Numbered from the stretch's first letter, positions 23,880 through 34,200 are shown. The stretch is DNA of 64,000 bases from Phaeoceros laevis (GCA_049999765.1 JBNGIQ010009123.1:104453-168452), one strand, 5' to 3'. Notes: a model not told the origin generated them from the letters alone. Numbers and translations: made by a program.

Positions 23880-25135
23880 CTGAAAGATCACGTTCCAACG
23901 CCAGTAAAGCGGATCTTGCTAGCCAAAGCCACCAGCTGCTCCCAGACTGTACGTGGCCACAAGACGCCGTCTTCAGCAACCCAAAACGCCAGCACATGCC
24001 CCCACTCCAACCTGCCTGCCGCTACTTGCCCTGATTAAAAGGAGCTCCGTGCTCCGCCTGAATTACATAGCCGACGCAACACATTATTACTCGACAGCCC
24101 ACCACAATGCCCTGCTATCAGGAGGTGCAGAACCAAATGGCTTTAACATCCACATCACCTGACCTTACCTTCAACACACTCTACGATGGGGACTGCCGCT
24201 TTCCCATGCTCCGGCGGCTTGGAGCAAGATGCCAGAGCGGCGCGCCTCACAGAAGACGTTCCCGCACAGATAAGACCCCTCATTCACCCTCCTGCACCAT
24301 CCCAGCCGCAGAGCGCAGGCGGTTAGACTCCAAAACGCCAAATGTGAGTCCTGGTCAGAACCCCAAGCCACACGCACACCATAACAAACCACACTTTTCC
24401 ATCCCTTCGTAACAAGAGCAACTGAAACGAGCGTCACACCTCCCAGCTCTGGCTCCCAGCCACAGCAAGAGCCGTACCTATCCAGCTACAAAACCAATGC
24501 TCAAGCAGGCCAGCCTCAGATCACATCTCTCTCCCACCTCCCCCAGTGCTTGCTTCCAAGAACCAACCTTTCACAAGCCCGCAACAAGCAGCAGAAGAGA
24601 CAGACCCCAGCAGAGGCAAGAGCCCGCGGATCTTCCCCAACCAGCTGAGGGCCAAATTCAACGTTGCGGAGGCAGCGCAGCAGATAGAAGGACAAGACAG
24701 GAGGAGGGACCACACCACACAGCACCTCCTACCTGCTACCACCTTCCCCAGTGCGGAAAGACCGGCTCATGAGCGAGCCTAAGCCTTGGCCTAGGGCAGA
24801 TAAAGTCCCCTACCTGTAGCGCAGTCACAGCAGACTGCCTCTTCTGACGATGCACCAGAAATGGAGGGCCAACAAACCAATGCGGGATCCAGCCGCTAAG
24901 CCGAGAGAGACGAGACGCAACGCCACCAGAAGAGACGAGGCGAGCCGAACCGATCCCGGCTCTCGAGAGAGAGAAAGAGAGAGGGGGAGCGTGTTGCGGA
25001 AGGAAGGCTACAAGAAGCAGCAGCTTCTGCAGCCGAGCGATTCATCGTCTGACTCCTAGTGCGGCTAGAAAACCTTAATTTAATTGCGTTATCTCCCGTG
25101 GGCGAGTTGCCGAAAGTCACTTTTTCTGCAACTCG
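23880..25135. promoter_or_regulatory. bZIP upstream region, GC-rich with GA/CT tract
   Basis: The acceptor at 23880 shows that a 5' UTR intron precedes the bZIP coding exon. Further upstream the sequence is GC-rich and many short frames occur on both strands, none with family features. A pure-purine GAGAGAGAAAGAGAGAGG tract on the plus strand (about 24963-24986), i.e. CT-rich on the gene strand, sits about 1.1 kb before the start codon and is typical of plant 5' leaders and GAGA elements. Confidence 0.4.
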
Positions 25136-25901
25136 ATGGAGATATTTTCGCAGTTTATTTTGGCCCGGCGAAAAGATCTCAAGAGAACTTACGGCCTAAT
25201 GCTCTCGATTTGTGGCCACAAGGCGGGACCCACGCTCGGCACGACCGCCCACGGTGCTGAGAACGCCTTTTCCTACCGGCAGTTCCCGGTCGCCTGGCAT
25301 GGCCATGCCGGCAATAATAGACGCGCTTTCGGCGGTAGTGACGCGCTTTCAGTGCCCTCGCCCGTGGGAACAGGGTTTCTTGTCATGTCATGGGGATCCA
25401 TGCATGTGGCTCACGACTCGCATCCCTTGCATCATCATGTGCTGGTTACGTCACCCTCGCTGTCGGTGACAGCAGCTCGCGTCACGGTTGCGCCGGGGAA
25501 CAAACTGGCAGAGTAGAAAATTCACGGACACAGTGAAACGGCGGACCCGCAGTTCATCTCGGCCGTTGGATACAGATAGAGTTGCTAGATGAGTACATCT
25601 CGCCTTGACTGGACGGAGATTTAGGTGGTATCGGCGTTTCGTGTTTGCCTTAGTACTTTATTGCTTTATTTCCGCTTGTCTTCTTGTAAAGGCCCAATGG
25701 AATCCGGTCACCACCTTCGTTTTGTCGAAAGATCATGACACATACATACTGTAGATATCCCTCCCAGCTCTTGACCTCTGGTTGGTGGTGCAATTTCTTT
25801 TGGGACACAAATCTAAACTCTTTTGACTTGTGGGACACTATTCTAAGAGTTGTGCATGTGGGCATGTGCAAAACAGGTGCACCCGGCCAACAACAACTGG
25901 A

Positions 25902-25941
25902 ATTGCATTATTGCATTATTGCATTATTGCATTGCTGCATT
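25902..25941. repeat. (ATTGCATT)n microsatellite
   Basis: Four exact copies of the 8-mer ATTGCATT followed by one variant (GCTGCATT). Confidence 0.85.
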
Positions 25942-26230
25942 AAGCTATCACCTCGGGTTCTACCCACCATGAAATGCAAAGCATCACCTTACAATTGAGG
26001 TGAGAGATAAGGAAAGATGTGCACAATTGCATTTGTTGACGAGAGAGCACACAAGGGAAGGGAATGTGGTGTTTGGAGGGTAAAAAAGGTAGTCTGGGAT
26101 TCAACAAGTAAGTACAAGATCATGCCGAGTCCACTATATATCAAGCAATTGAAGTTGTCAATTCATAATAAAGCTAGAGGTTATTGTAGAGACTCTAAGA
26201 TCTCCAGACATCGACCAAAAAGATATACTT

Positions 26231-26275
26231 GAATGAATGAATTTATTTACCGATCTGGGCGCGGGCCAACCGGGC
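26231..26275. repeat. Dispersed repeat with GAATGAATGAATT and GGGCGCGGGCCAACCGGGCA
   Basis: A GAAT tract followed by CTGGGCGCGGGCCAACCGGGCA. Nearly the same block (CTGGGTGCGGGCCAACCGTGCA after TGAATGAATT) occurs at about 56766-56810, so this is a dispersed repeat, probably the end of a retroposon. Confidence 0.55.
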
Positions 26276-26894
26276 AACAAAAAGGTAATCTAGGTGATCT
26301 AGATAGGGTGGATAACGTGAGAGACTAAATACAAGGTATCATTCATATGCTATAAGTACCATACTATGGGCTCGGGGAGGTCTCAAATAGAAGCAAAAAG
26401 AAAGAGCCATTGAACTTGACAATATTTGATGAAACACCCTTAGCTCCTTAAGATTGAGAAGGGACTTTTTGGGGACATCAATTTTAAGAGTAAGGAGCTA
26501 CTTAGAATCCATGGTCAAGAGAAAGGAAAGGAAAACTTAGTTATGCTGGTGTTGGGTAAAGGACTATCATCTTTGGCATGCTGGATCTCCTCTAGGAATC
26601 AAGGAGGCTTTGTACTACTACTATTACTTTGAACTTTTGTTTGTGAGTTAATAAATAAATAAGACAACATTGATAATACTTTCAAATCTCATAAGAATAC
26701 TTGCTTAGTAAACTAGCTGACCTCAAAATAGTTAACTAGTTATCTAGGTAGTTCTTAAGGGTATATAACCCTTTATCGCTGTACTAATTTTTCTGCTATA
26801 TAAAAGTGCTAATTTCGCCAAAAAAGATGAATAGCAAATTAGCATTGGCCGGTATATCCTATATCAAGCTGCAATGCCCTGACAATTATCGGTT

Positions 26895-26939
26895 GGATGG
26901 GATGGATGGGATGGATGGGATGGATGGGATGGATGGGAT
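26895..26939. repeat. (GGATGGGAT)5 minisatellite
   Basis: Five exact tandem copies of a 9-bp G-rich unit, directly visible. Confidence 0.9.
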
Positions 26940-27762
26940 GGGTCATTGCCGTCGAATTCGACAGGCCATATACTAGTTGTCTACAATGAAGTTGGCGACA
27001 TGTCCATCCCTCCGCTTGCTAAAACTATCAAATAAAGCATGTAGAGGTTCGTTGGAGAGAAAACGCGTAATGGCAAGGTAAGGGGAAACAAATAACTTGC
27101 ACATGCCCTAAACTTACCATCCGTAACTCAGGCGACAAAACCCGTTACCAAAAATACTTAGCCAACAGACAAATCGAGCCCCATTCCATTGTAAACCACT
27201 CCATTGTGAACCAGCAGGAGTTCACCTCGTCTATGCGTAGGTCTACTGCAAACCAATGCTTGAAGGGAGTGGGAACATCCATTTTTGACTTGAAGGATTT
27301 GACGGGAGTTGCCAGCGGCCTCTCCATCAATTGCGAAGGGTTGTTTCCAAATGCAAATTTAAACACAGACGTATTATAAACCTTGGTTGACTACCTTATA
27401 CATCAGGTTGAGCTTATTGTACCAGGTAGCCTTGTCACATGCACATGCATAAAGATGTTGTGCATGCTTGCGAGCTTGCAACACACCAGTAGGTTAGTTA
27501 GGAGCATGTGGTTGATGGAAGACAAAGCTTGAACTGAAGGTCAGTGTGGGTGTGGCCTCCAGATGAAGGGGTGTATATGAAGGGTTGGTTCGTGCCCATA
27601 TCGTTGAAATAAATTCATTCATTCATTCATGGATTCATTGAAGGAGATTTTCACGGTCATGTTTGCCCTGAAGTCATGATATTGTACATTTTGTTCAGTT
27701 AAATGTAATGCTTAAAGGTTAAAAGCCAAAGAAACATGAAAGTTATACTCATTCTTACCTTC

Positions 27763-28043
27763 GGAGACATTCAAGTGGTAAAGAACTCCAAAGGGGTGGC
27801 CGGGGTTCGATACCCACTCAGGGCAGTGTGCTCTATCAATTGGTTCTTTCATTCACTTCGGCCACATGGCCCCTTCACTTCAGCCACATGGTCCCTCTTA
27901 GAGTAGGCCTAACAAACTAACATGGCTTAACCACCATAGCTAGCTAGCTAGGTAGCTCGCTACCAGGCAAGTCACAAACATGGTGGCGTGCTCAATTCCC
28001 TTGTGGAATTGGTATAGCACGGCACTTTACTACTACTACTACT
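27763..28043 (+). mobile_element. tRNA-headed SINE, copy 1
   Basis: The head reads like a tRNA: an A-box-like ATTCAAGTGGTAAAG at 27769 and a B box GGTTCGATACC about 40 bp later (matches GWTCRANNC). A body with TCACTTCGGCCACATGG, TAGGCCTAACAAACTAACATGG and GTGGAATTGGTATAGCACGG follows, then a (TAC)5-like tail and GAAT repeats. A second, inverted copy with the same order of parts lies at 31831-32262, and a 3' fragment sits in the GDSL lipase intron. This is a short interspersed element moved by Pol III transcription and a partner LINE. Confidence 0.75.
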
Positions 28044-28084
28044 TATCAAACTTAAAATTGTATGTATGAATGAATAAATGAATT

Positions 28085-28570
28085 CCAGTATGAACTTGGA
28101 AGAAGAAGAAGAAGAAAAAGAAGAAGAAAAAGAATTACGTGCTTGAATGAATGAATTAAAGTAGGGTCGATCAATCCCCGATGCACTTCGTATAATAAGA
28201 AACTTGTTGCCTATTCGTATAGTAAGAAACGTGTTGCCTATCAAGTCGAGTTCTCGTTTCGTCTTCAATACTCCTCGGCCCACAACTCTCCACTATAGCA
28301 AGCAAAGGTGTGAAGTCCAGTATAGTATTGGAACTTGTATTAAGAAGAAGGAGAAAATTACTACGTGCTTGCATGAATGAATTAAAGTAGGGTTGATAGG
28401 CCAATTGATACTACTGTAGGGATGAATCCTGGATGCACTTTGTAGAATGAGAAACTTGTTGCTGCTCAAGTCGAGTTCTCTTTTGGTCTTCAATACTCCT
28501 TGGGCCACAACTCTTACAGCCCTCCACTGTAGTAAACAAAGATGTGAAGAAGAAGAACTTTGCTACGTGC
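28085..28570. repeat. Tandem duplication, about 232-bp unit
   Basis: Two diverged copies starting at 28085 and 28317 share CCAGTATGAACTTGGAAGAAG-like openings, TACGTGCTTGAATGAATG, AATTAAAGTAGGGT, GATGCACTT, GAGAAACTTGTTGC, CAAGTCGAGTTCTC and TCTTCAATACTCC. A third copy begins at about 28543 but is cut short. GAA-rich tracts mark each unit start. Confidence 0.75.
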
Positions 28571-30098
28571 TTATGGGTCCGAAGGTCCACACACTATGAT
28601 AGAGGTGATCTATGGCATACCAGACTTTGCTTAAGACGTGAAATATGCATGTAACTTTATTATTCTATGAAGTATGGCCATTGGCTAACAAGCTTACTTT
28701 CCATAACGCGAATCACCACTTAGCTCAATATGCAGGTCAGGTTTCGGGAAGTAACAGGCTAGTTACTCTTGTCAATAGAACTCGCAAGTTACTAGAAAAG
28801 GGGCCCTAACTTTGTAGGTAAGCTGAACTTGCTACCGCCCTAAATGGCCTTTTGCGATAATTGTTTAAGCTGCTTCCTAAAACATGTCTTGCAGTTTAAT
28901 AAAATGGGTAGATTAATTGGGATTCATGTTTTCATGTATAACAGCATGAGAGATGCTAGCAATGGCCAACATGGTTTGCAACGGTGGCATCCTCAACTCG
29001 ATGACGTGCACACAAATCTGTGAGGTGGCGGTGCCACGTGGACTCTGGGGCGCCATGTCAGGGTGATTGTTGGTCACATTCTTAATTGTTAAACATGATT
29101 CCATGTATACAGGGCTCAAATGGCATGTCACAACACTTACAACATGTGGCACTCCATAAATAAATGCAGGGTCGATGCATTAAATTGCATGAACGTAACC
29201 TCATTTAGTAAGTTAAATGGTGATTTCAGTTATGCCAAGTAAGCTAGTTGAGCAATGGCCATAACTACAATAGCAACAATGAAGTTATACACGTCTTGAG
29301 CAACCTCTAGCATGCCAAAGTGATCACTTATAAATACAATGCTAAAAGTTCCGAAGATCCTGCAAGTGAGACTCCCTTTGTCCCTACTATCTAGAGCTTA
29401 GCGGGCTTATGCATAAAGTAAAGCATCTAGCAAAAAGTGGTTGGGCACAAAGCTGAATATAGCACAAAGCTGAATATGCCGTGAATAACATCATGGGCCC
29501 AGGCAACAATGGATGAGGCCCCTTGTTTTCATCTCAATCATGCAAGTTACCATATATAGATGTGGATTCTGGAAGTCCTTTTGACGTCGTATTTGTCACA
29601 CAATTTTGGCTAGTTACATACGTAGCAGACTCCAGACTCAGAAACGTCAGGGCGAGCGACTTTCAGACCACAGCCAGTGAAGAGGTCAAGAGGTCCCCGG
29701 GACAAGGTGCTGACGGACGAGCAAACAAACGAAAGGCGTTGTATCCTGCGCACCCGTTTGCGTAATTGTCCTCCGTGGAGAACACGAAAAGCTGCGGTTT
29801 GTAACAAAGAAATTTACCGTAAACTAAACCGAGGTTAATCATAACCCCTACCTCTATAGTTTCCTTCCCTTCACTTGAACTCAACCATAGTTGAGAAAAA
29901 TACCCATCAAACCAATAGGGTACAAATGCCTCGTTCACAGAAAGCGTGCACGCGACTCAGTATAAAGGCTCACCGTCTAGTAGCACCGCCTGCGCAACTG
30001 CATGCTGAAACATGCAGAAAATGCAGAAAACAAAAAACACTATTAGATACTGTGGCTGTCATGTGACAAGTACTCCCTACTCCCTATACATTTACCCT
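28571..30098. other. Intergenic; possible weak exon on the minus strand
   Basis: Mostly A/T-rich with no clear gene. On the minus strand 29830-29938 is open and looks protein-like (EAFVPYWFDGYFSQLW), preceded by no ATG; it could be a further exon of the small gene at 30099-30610 but the phases could not be joined. A 58-bp sequence at 29627-29685 recurs twice near 33.1 kb. Confidence 0.35.
29627..29685. repeat. Dispersed repeat, AAACGTCAGGGCGAGCGACT core, copy 1
   Basis: AGACTCCAGACTCAGAAACG followed by TCAGGGCGAGCGACTTTCAG and ACCACAGCC. Two further copies, in tandem, lie at 33053-33102 and 33103-33152. In one frame it reads LRNVRASDFQTTA, so it may come from a protein-coding element. Confidence 0.7.
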
Positions 30099-30610
30099 TC
30101 ACATCTCAACGTGGTGCAAATTGTTCCCCATCAGGCGGAACGGGCACTTCGTGGACCTTTCCAATTTTTTGAAGGCTTCAATGCCTCCTAGAGACAAAAC
30201 AAACTCTTCGGTTAATTTTGGCTTGTACCTGAAGCCTACTGGCCCCCAGGGTGGTACCCAAGGAATTGGTCCTCCAGGAATTGTGGCCGACTTACGTAGA
30301 CTTGTTCTCATCTGTTTAGTGATGACCTGAAGAGAAGACCATCAAGAGCACCATCATTATTAGCACGTAATGCACCAAAGAATGAAGAAAAAACTCATAT
30401 GAAAAAACCTACCAAGTCATCATGCACGGCTATGCACACTCGTCCATCGATACAAAGTTCATGATCGTATGGCCCGTTAAATGTATTAACAAACTTCCTG
30501 ATGTCTTCTGCAGACTCGGGCGTTGTGACTTCACTCGCCATGGACATGGGCTGCTGAGACGATGGACAGACTGGTACGGAAGCCTCCTTCTCCTTCATGA
30601 AGATAGGCAT
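30099..30610 (-). CDS. Small two-exon gene of unknown function
   Basis: Exon 30610-30413 begins with ATG (MPIFMKEKEASVPVC) and ends at a GT donor. Exon 30326-30099 starts after CTTCAG and ends at a stop. Both are in phase 0 and give 141 residues. The second exon is protein-like (GGPIPWVPPWGPVGFRYKP, then EEFVLSLGGIEAFKKLE). I recognise no domain. An additional upstream exon may exist on the same strand near 31150-31290, where a leucine- and glutamate-rich stretch (ELEELEQDVNLSKLIGSVL) is open. The region between is a repeat-rich intron or spacer. It may be a lineage-specific gene or part of a mobile element. Confidence 0.5.
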
Positions 30611-30800
30611 CTTGGCTTTAAATTGTGTTGCTTCTCAAGATTCTTCGGAGTGCGGTCAACCGCCTCCTGACACAAGCACAAGTGTAAGTAGGCCGGAGAC
30701 TTGCCTCCTGACACACTCTATCCGAAGATATGTTCCAAGGTAAACACTTTGTACTTGCTTCTGAGATTCCCAGCTTTCTTGTTAACTATAGGTTGTTCAT

Positions 30801-30927
30801 CCACGGAGTCTCCACGGCGTGGAGACTTCACGCCGTGGAGTCTCCAAGCCATGCCTTGGAGTCTCCAAGCCACACCGTGGAGTCTCCAGCCACGCCTTGG
30901 AGACTCCACGCAGTGGAGACTCCGTGG
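30801..30927. repeat. 127-bp foldback element with 22-bp terminal inverted repeats
   Basis: The ends CCACGGAGTCTCCACGGCGT and its reverse complement (one mismatch) enclose five to six copies of a TGGAGTCTCCAAGCCA-type unit that is itself nearly palindromic. The element is flanked by related direct sequences TTTCTTGTTAACTATAGG (left) and TTTCTTGTTGACTCTATG (right). It is a candidate MITE/foldback insertion or an amplified hairpin. Confidence 0.65.
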
Positions 30928-31267
30928 ATTACCAACTTTCTTGTTGACTCTATGTTGGCCCTGGATTTCTGAGATGAAATGGCATCCGTGTCGAAGCAGG
31001 GGGAACATACAGGTGAGAAGGATCCCAAGTGTACGTAGGCCGGGAGCAAGTCTCCGCAGGTGACATAAGAAACATGAAAAAGAAAGCCTACACTCACAGA
31101 TCTGAAGTGATGTACTCAAGCCGATTGTTCACTTCCCCTCCACGAAATCTTGCTTCACTAGCACAGATCCTATAAGCTTGGATAAATTCACATCTTGCTC
31201 CAGCTCCTCCAGCTCCTGTGTATCGCAATTGGCATCAATCCACAACTTCCTGAGCAGGACAACTTGA

Positions 31268-31636
31268 TTGCCTAGTGCTGGTTACACCACCCGCGCAAAA
31301 GGGGAATCACCTTCTGTACCAGTGCTCTGCCGTCACCACACGGGTAGCGCTACGCCGTCCCCAGCTGCTCTGCCGCAACCAGCTAGTCCACCGTCACCAG
31401 CGCTCGGCCGCTCTCCCGTAACCAGCGCTCTGCCGCAACGCTCCACCGTCACCAGATGCAGAGCGCTTCGCGAGGCTAAAAGGGTTAGAATGCCCACGCA
31501 AGCCATGCTAGGTTGGCTTGGGCGTGGGCATGGCGGCTGGCCAGCCCGTGAGCTACTTGTAGCCGCCGAGTGGACGCATTCTATTGCGAATAGCGTGCAT
31601 CCCTTCGGCAAAATACTTATTGGTATTTATCACTGA
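31268..31636. repeat. GC-rich sequence, left arm of an inverted repeat
   Basis: A CTCTGCCGCAACCAGC / CACCGTCACCAGCGCTC pattern recurs several times. The segment 31559-31582 (GTAGCCGCCGAGTGGACGCA plus TTCT) is an exact inverted copy of 32434-32457. An open plus-strand frame of 122 codons here is Ala/Pro/Ser-rich and looks like low-complexity translation, not a gene. Confidence 0.5.
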
Positions 31637-31675
31637 CCGACATTGGAGAGTAGAGTAGGGAGTAGGGAGACCGGG

Positions 31676-31737
31676 CTACTAGAGTAGGGAGGTCCATTAC
31701 TAGAGTACAAAGGTCCGCTACTAGAGTAGCGAGGTTC
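31676..31737. repeat. Short tandem repeat, TACTAGAGTA core
   Basis: Three degenerate units of about 21-27 bp with the core TACTAGAGTA followed by AGGTC or AGGTT. Confidence 0.65.
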
Positions 31738-31830
31738 TGAGAGCTCCAATATGAAAGTAGGGTAGGTAGTTGTCCTTGTATAAGGGTGCGGATTTGAACG
31801 TTGGTTGATTTTTTCGTACTTTCTAACCTA

Positions 31831-32262
31831 GTAGTAGTAGTAGTAGCAAGGAGCCGTGCTATACCAATTCCACATTGGGATCGAGCACACCGTCATGTCC
31901 GTGGCATGCCAAGTATTACTACTCGACATGCCATCTATGACGGTTAAGCTATGTCATGTTCTATGACGGCGTGGCATGCCAAGTATTACTACTCGACATG
32001 CCATCTATGACGGTTAAGCTATGTCATATTCTATGACGGCGTGCTATGGTGGTTAAGCCATGTTAGTTTGTTAGGCCTANNNNNNNNNNACAGGGCCATG
32101 TGGCCTCGATCGAAGTGAATGAAAGAACATGTGGCCGAAAGAATGAAATCGAATCGAATGAAAGAACCAATTGAGATAGAGCATACTGCCGTGAGTAGGT
32201 ATTGAACCCTGGCCATCCCTTTGGGGGGCGGGATCCTTTACCACTTGAATGTCCCCAAAGGG
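31831..32262 (-). mobile_element. tRNA-headed SINE, copy 2, with internal 70-bp duplication
   Basis: On the minus strand the same order as copy 1 is seen: GGGGACATTCAAGTGGTAAAGG, B-box GGTTCAATACC, GGTTCTTTCATTC, GGCCACATG, TAGGCCTAACAAACTAACATGG, then GTGGAATTGGTATAGCACGG and a (TAC)5 tail at 31831-31846. A 70-bp segment of the body (31901-31970) is repeated exactly adjacent (31971-32040, one base different). A 10-N gap interrupts it at 32080-32089. Confidence 0.75.
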
Positions 32263-32296
32263 AGTTTCCCCAAGGGGCCGTACCCTTCCTTAATGA

Positions 32297-32420
32297 AGTT
32301 TAATTATATCCGATCTGGCTTAGGGCGCGGCAGGTGCACGACAGCACTGGCACACAACAGTTTAATTATATCCGATCTGGCTTAGGGCGCGGCAGGTGCA
32401 CGACAGCACTGGCACACAAC
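32297..32420. repeat. Exact 62-bp tandem duplication
   Basis: Units 32297-32358 and 32359-32420 (AGTTTAATTATATCCGATCT ... CACTGGCACACAAC) are identical as far as I can see, so the duplication is recent. Confidence 0.9.
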
Positions 32421-33720
32421 ACAAGTATAACGCAGAATGCGTCCACTCGGCGGCTACGTGGGGTAGCGGGCGGNNNNNNNNNNNNNNNNNNNNNNNNNNN
32501 NNNNNNNNNNNNNNNNNNNNNNNNNNNNNNNNNNNNNNNNNNNNNNNNNNNNNNNNNNNNNNNNNNNNNNNNNGGCGAGCGCCTACCGGTGACCGGGGGA
32601 GGCTCTCCAGACCGGTAGCTGGCCTGCCCCCGCACGCTACCCAACTCATATTGTCCCGGCTCATTGTCTCGACTCATCACAGTTCCCCTTTATAAGGGCT
32701 GTCCTGGGGACCTCTTGACCGGGACAGTACTCTTGTGACCAGAGGTCAGGTCCCCCCTGTGCTACTCATTGTCCCGATCGGCACTTCTGGTGCCTGAGCA
32801 TGAGGAACTGTCCTAACGGAACGATCCTTTCCCCAAACGGAACGGCCATCAGGCCGTTGGAACATTCTAGATACTACCATAGTAAATCCACACTACTTAA
32901 CTACTGTAAATTGATAACTACCGCTTAACTACAGTACTCTTCTGACCAGAGGTCAGGTCGCCCCTGTAGGTGGTTAAGGCAACATGCAGTTGGGCTTCGC
33001 ATAAGGGAATTCAATGTCGGGAGAGTCGGACTGATAAGGAGACAGACCGCGGAAGACTCCAGGCTCAGAAACGTCAGGGCGAGCGACTTTCAGACCACAG
33101 CCGAAGACTCCAGCTCAGAAACGTCAGGGCAAGCGACTTTCAGACCACAGCCGGTGACTTTAGTAACGAACCGCAGCACTACTTGTACTTCTTCGGAATG
33201 AAACGCGGCACACCTGGGCCTGCTTGGGACAAATTCAAATGACATTCAGATTCGAAGGAGAAAGCCTGCAATGCAGGCACTCCGGTGCTTGAGAATGGAG
33301 GGTGTCGCCCATGGGTGCAAGGCATTCCGCAGCTCGGTCACTCTGTTGGCAAGTGGTTCCAGCTCAGGGGCTGCTACGCTCTTTCTTGTTTGCGCCACCA
33401 ATTTCCCACTCTTGAAAAAAAAAATGCTTCCTTGCTTCAACGAGCTCTTCAAAACTTGCAAATCCACACCATAGTCCGTGAGATTCTACCCAACTGATGG
33501 GATGTTAGCTGGTTGCAGCTGGATTGCTGGCTACGGCCTACGGCTGCTGGGTTTGCACCAACCTCCTCACCCTGACGCAAGAGGAAAGAATGACTTCAGA
33601 ATGGCAGTTTTGGTGGCAAGACATTCTATATATGAGACAAGAACGAGTGAACTGTATGGGAGGTGGCAAATAGTAAAAAACTACCCGTGCAGCCACCAGA
33701 CCTCTCCCCTAAGGAGCTGC
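32421..33720. other. Repeat-rich intergenic stretch with a 100-N gap
   Basis: No gene recognised. A 100-N gap lies at 32474-32573. AGTACTCTTGTGACCAGAGG followed by TCAGGTC recurs at 32725-32760 and 32932-32967. The 49-bp repeat first seen at 29627 occurs twice in tandem at 33053-33152. Short plus-strand frames at 33271-33500 have no features. Confidence 0.5.
33053..33152. repeat. Dispersed repeat, AAACGTCAGGGCGAGCGACT core, copies 2 and 3 in tandem
   Basis: Two adjacent copies of about 49 bp, nearly identical to each other and to the copy at 29627-29685. Confidence 0.75.
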
Positions 33721-34200
33721 CATCAACTGCATCTGCTTCCAGGCGTCTTTGCCGAATCTGAGCATACGCTACGTAACTTGATGCAAGGCTCCACCGATGG
33801 TACAAGCTTGAAGTAGGCTGTTGCTGTCCATGATACCACATCTCTACTGGGTAACCTGTCAAGGCTCCGCGTAGCACCCTCTGGACTCCCGCATTTGCAT
33901 CGTGTTTGTATTGCCAACAAGAAAGTCACCTTCCAGTCCACTTTCCTGTATCTGGGAATGTCCAGCCTTTCCACATGGTATCTTGTAGAGCCTGACCTCA
34001 AATTTGCACTGACACTTGCTGTTAAGCTTCTTGCCATCATCCTTCAGACGATCAGCTGGGGGTGATGCCTTCTCTTGCAATCTTGCAACAAGTATAAGGG
34101 CTTTAATAGCCAGCCCTTGCTCGGCATATCCTGCTAACATGGCAGTTCATGTCACCGCATTCCTCGCGAACCTCCTGCCGGACGTGCTGACCTAGAAACT
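33720..34200 (-). pseudogene. PPR gene relic
   Basis: On the minus strand a decayed PPR reading frame is visible across several frames: AVT, then a stop where TWTAML would be expected, MLAGYAEQGLAIKALIL, then HSQIQESGLEGDFLVGN, then RSLDRLPSRDVVSWTA. These are the standard L/S/P repeat signatures, in order, broken by at least one TGG-to-TGA stop and two frameshifts. No intact gene can be built. It is one of several signs of PPR family turnover here. Confidence 0.75.

Larger units (their letters stand above)
25136..27762. other. Gene-poor, repeat-rich stretch
   Basis: No convincing gene. A 126-codon plus-strand frame from an ATG at 25136 has no protein-like features. Present are an (ATTGCATT) repeat at 25902-25941, a minisatellite at 26895-26939, a (GAAT) tract with a conserved 35-bp block at 26231-26275 that recurs near 56766, and many A/T-rich unique bases. 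Confidence 0.5.

Noticed and set aside
25136-25516. 126-codon plus-strand frame from a real ATG
   Set aside because: Composition is that of random GC-rich DNA (many His/Gly/Thr/Ala), with no domain, no targeting signal and no neighbouring exon.
27763-27840. Possible functional tRNA gene
   Set aside because: A- and B-box-like sequences are there, but the acceptor stem and anticodon arm do not pair, and the same sequence occurs in another SINE copy.
31268-31636. 122-codon Ala/Pro/Ser-rich frame
   Set aside because: It lies in short GC-rich repeats and its arm is duplicated in inverted orientation at 32434; low-complexity translation rather than a gene.
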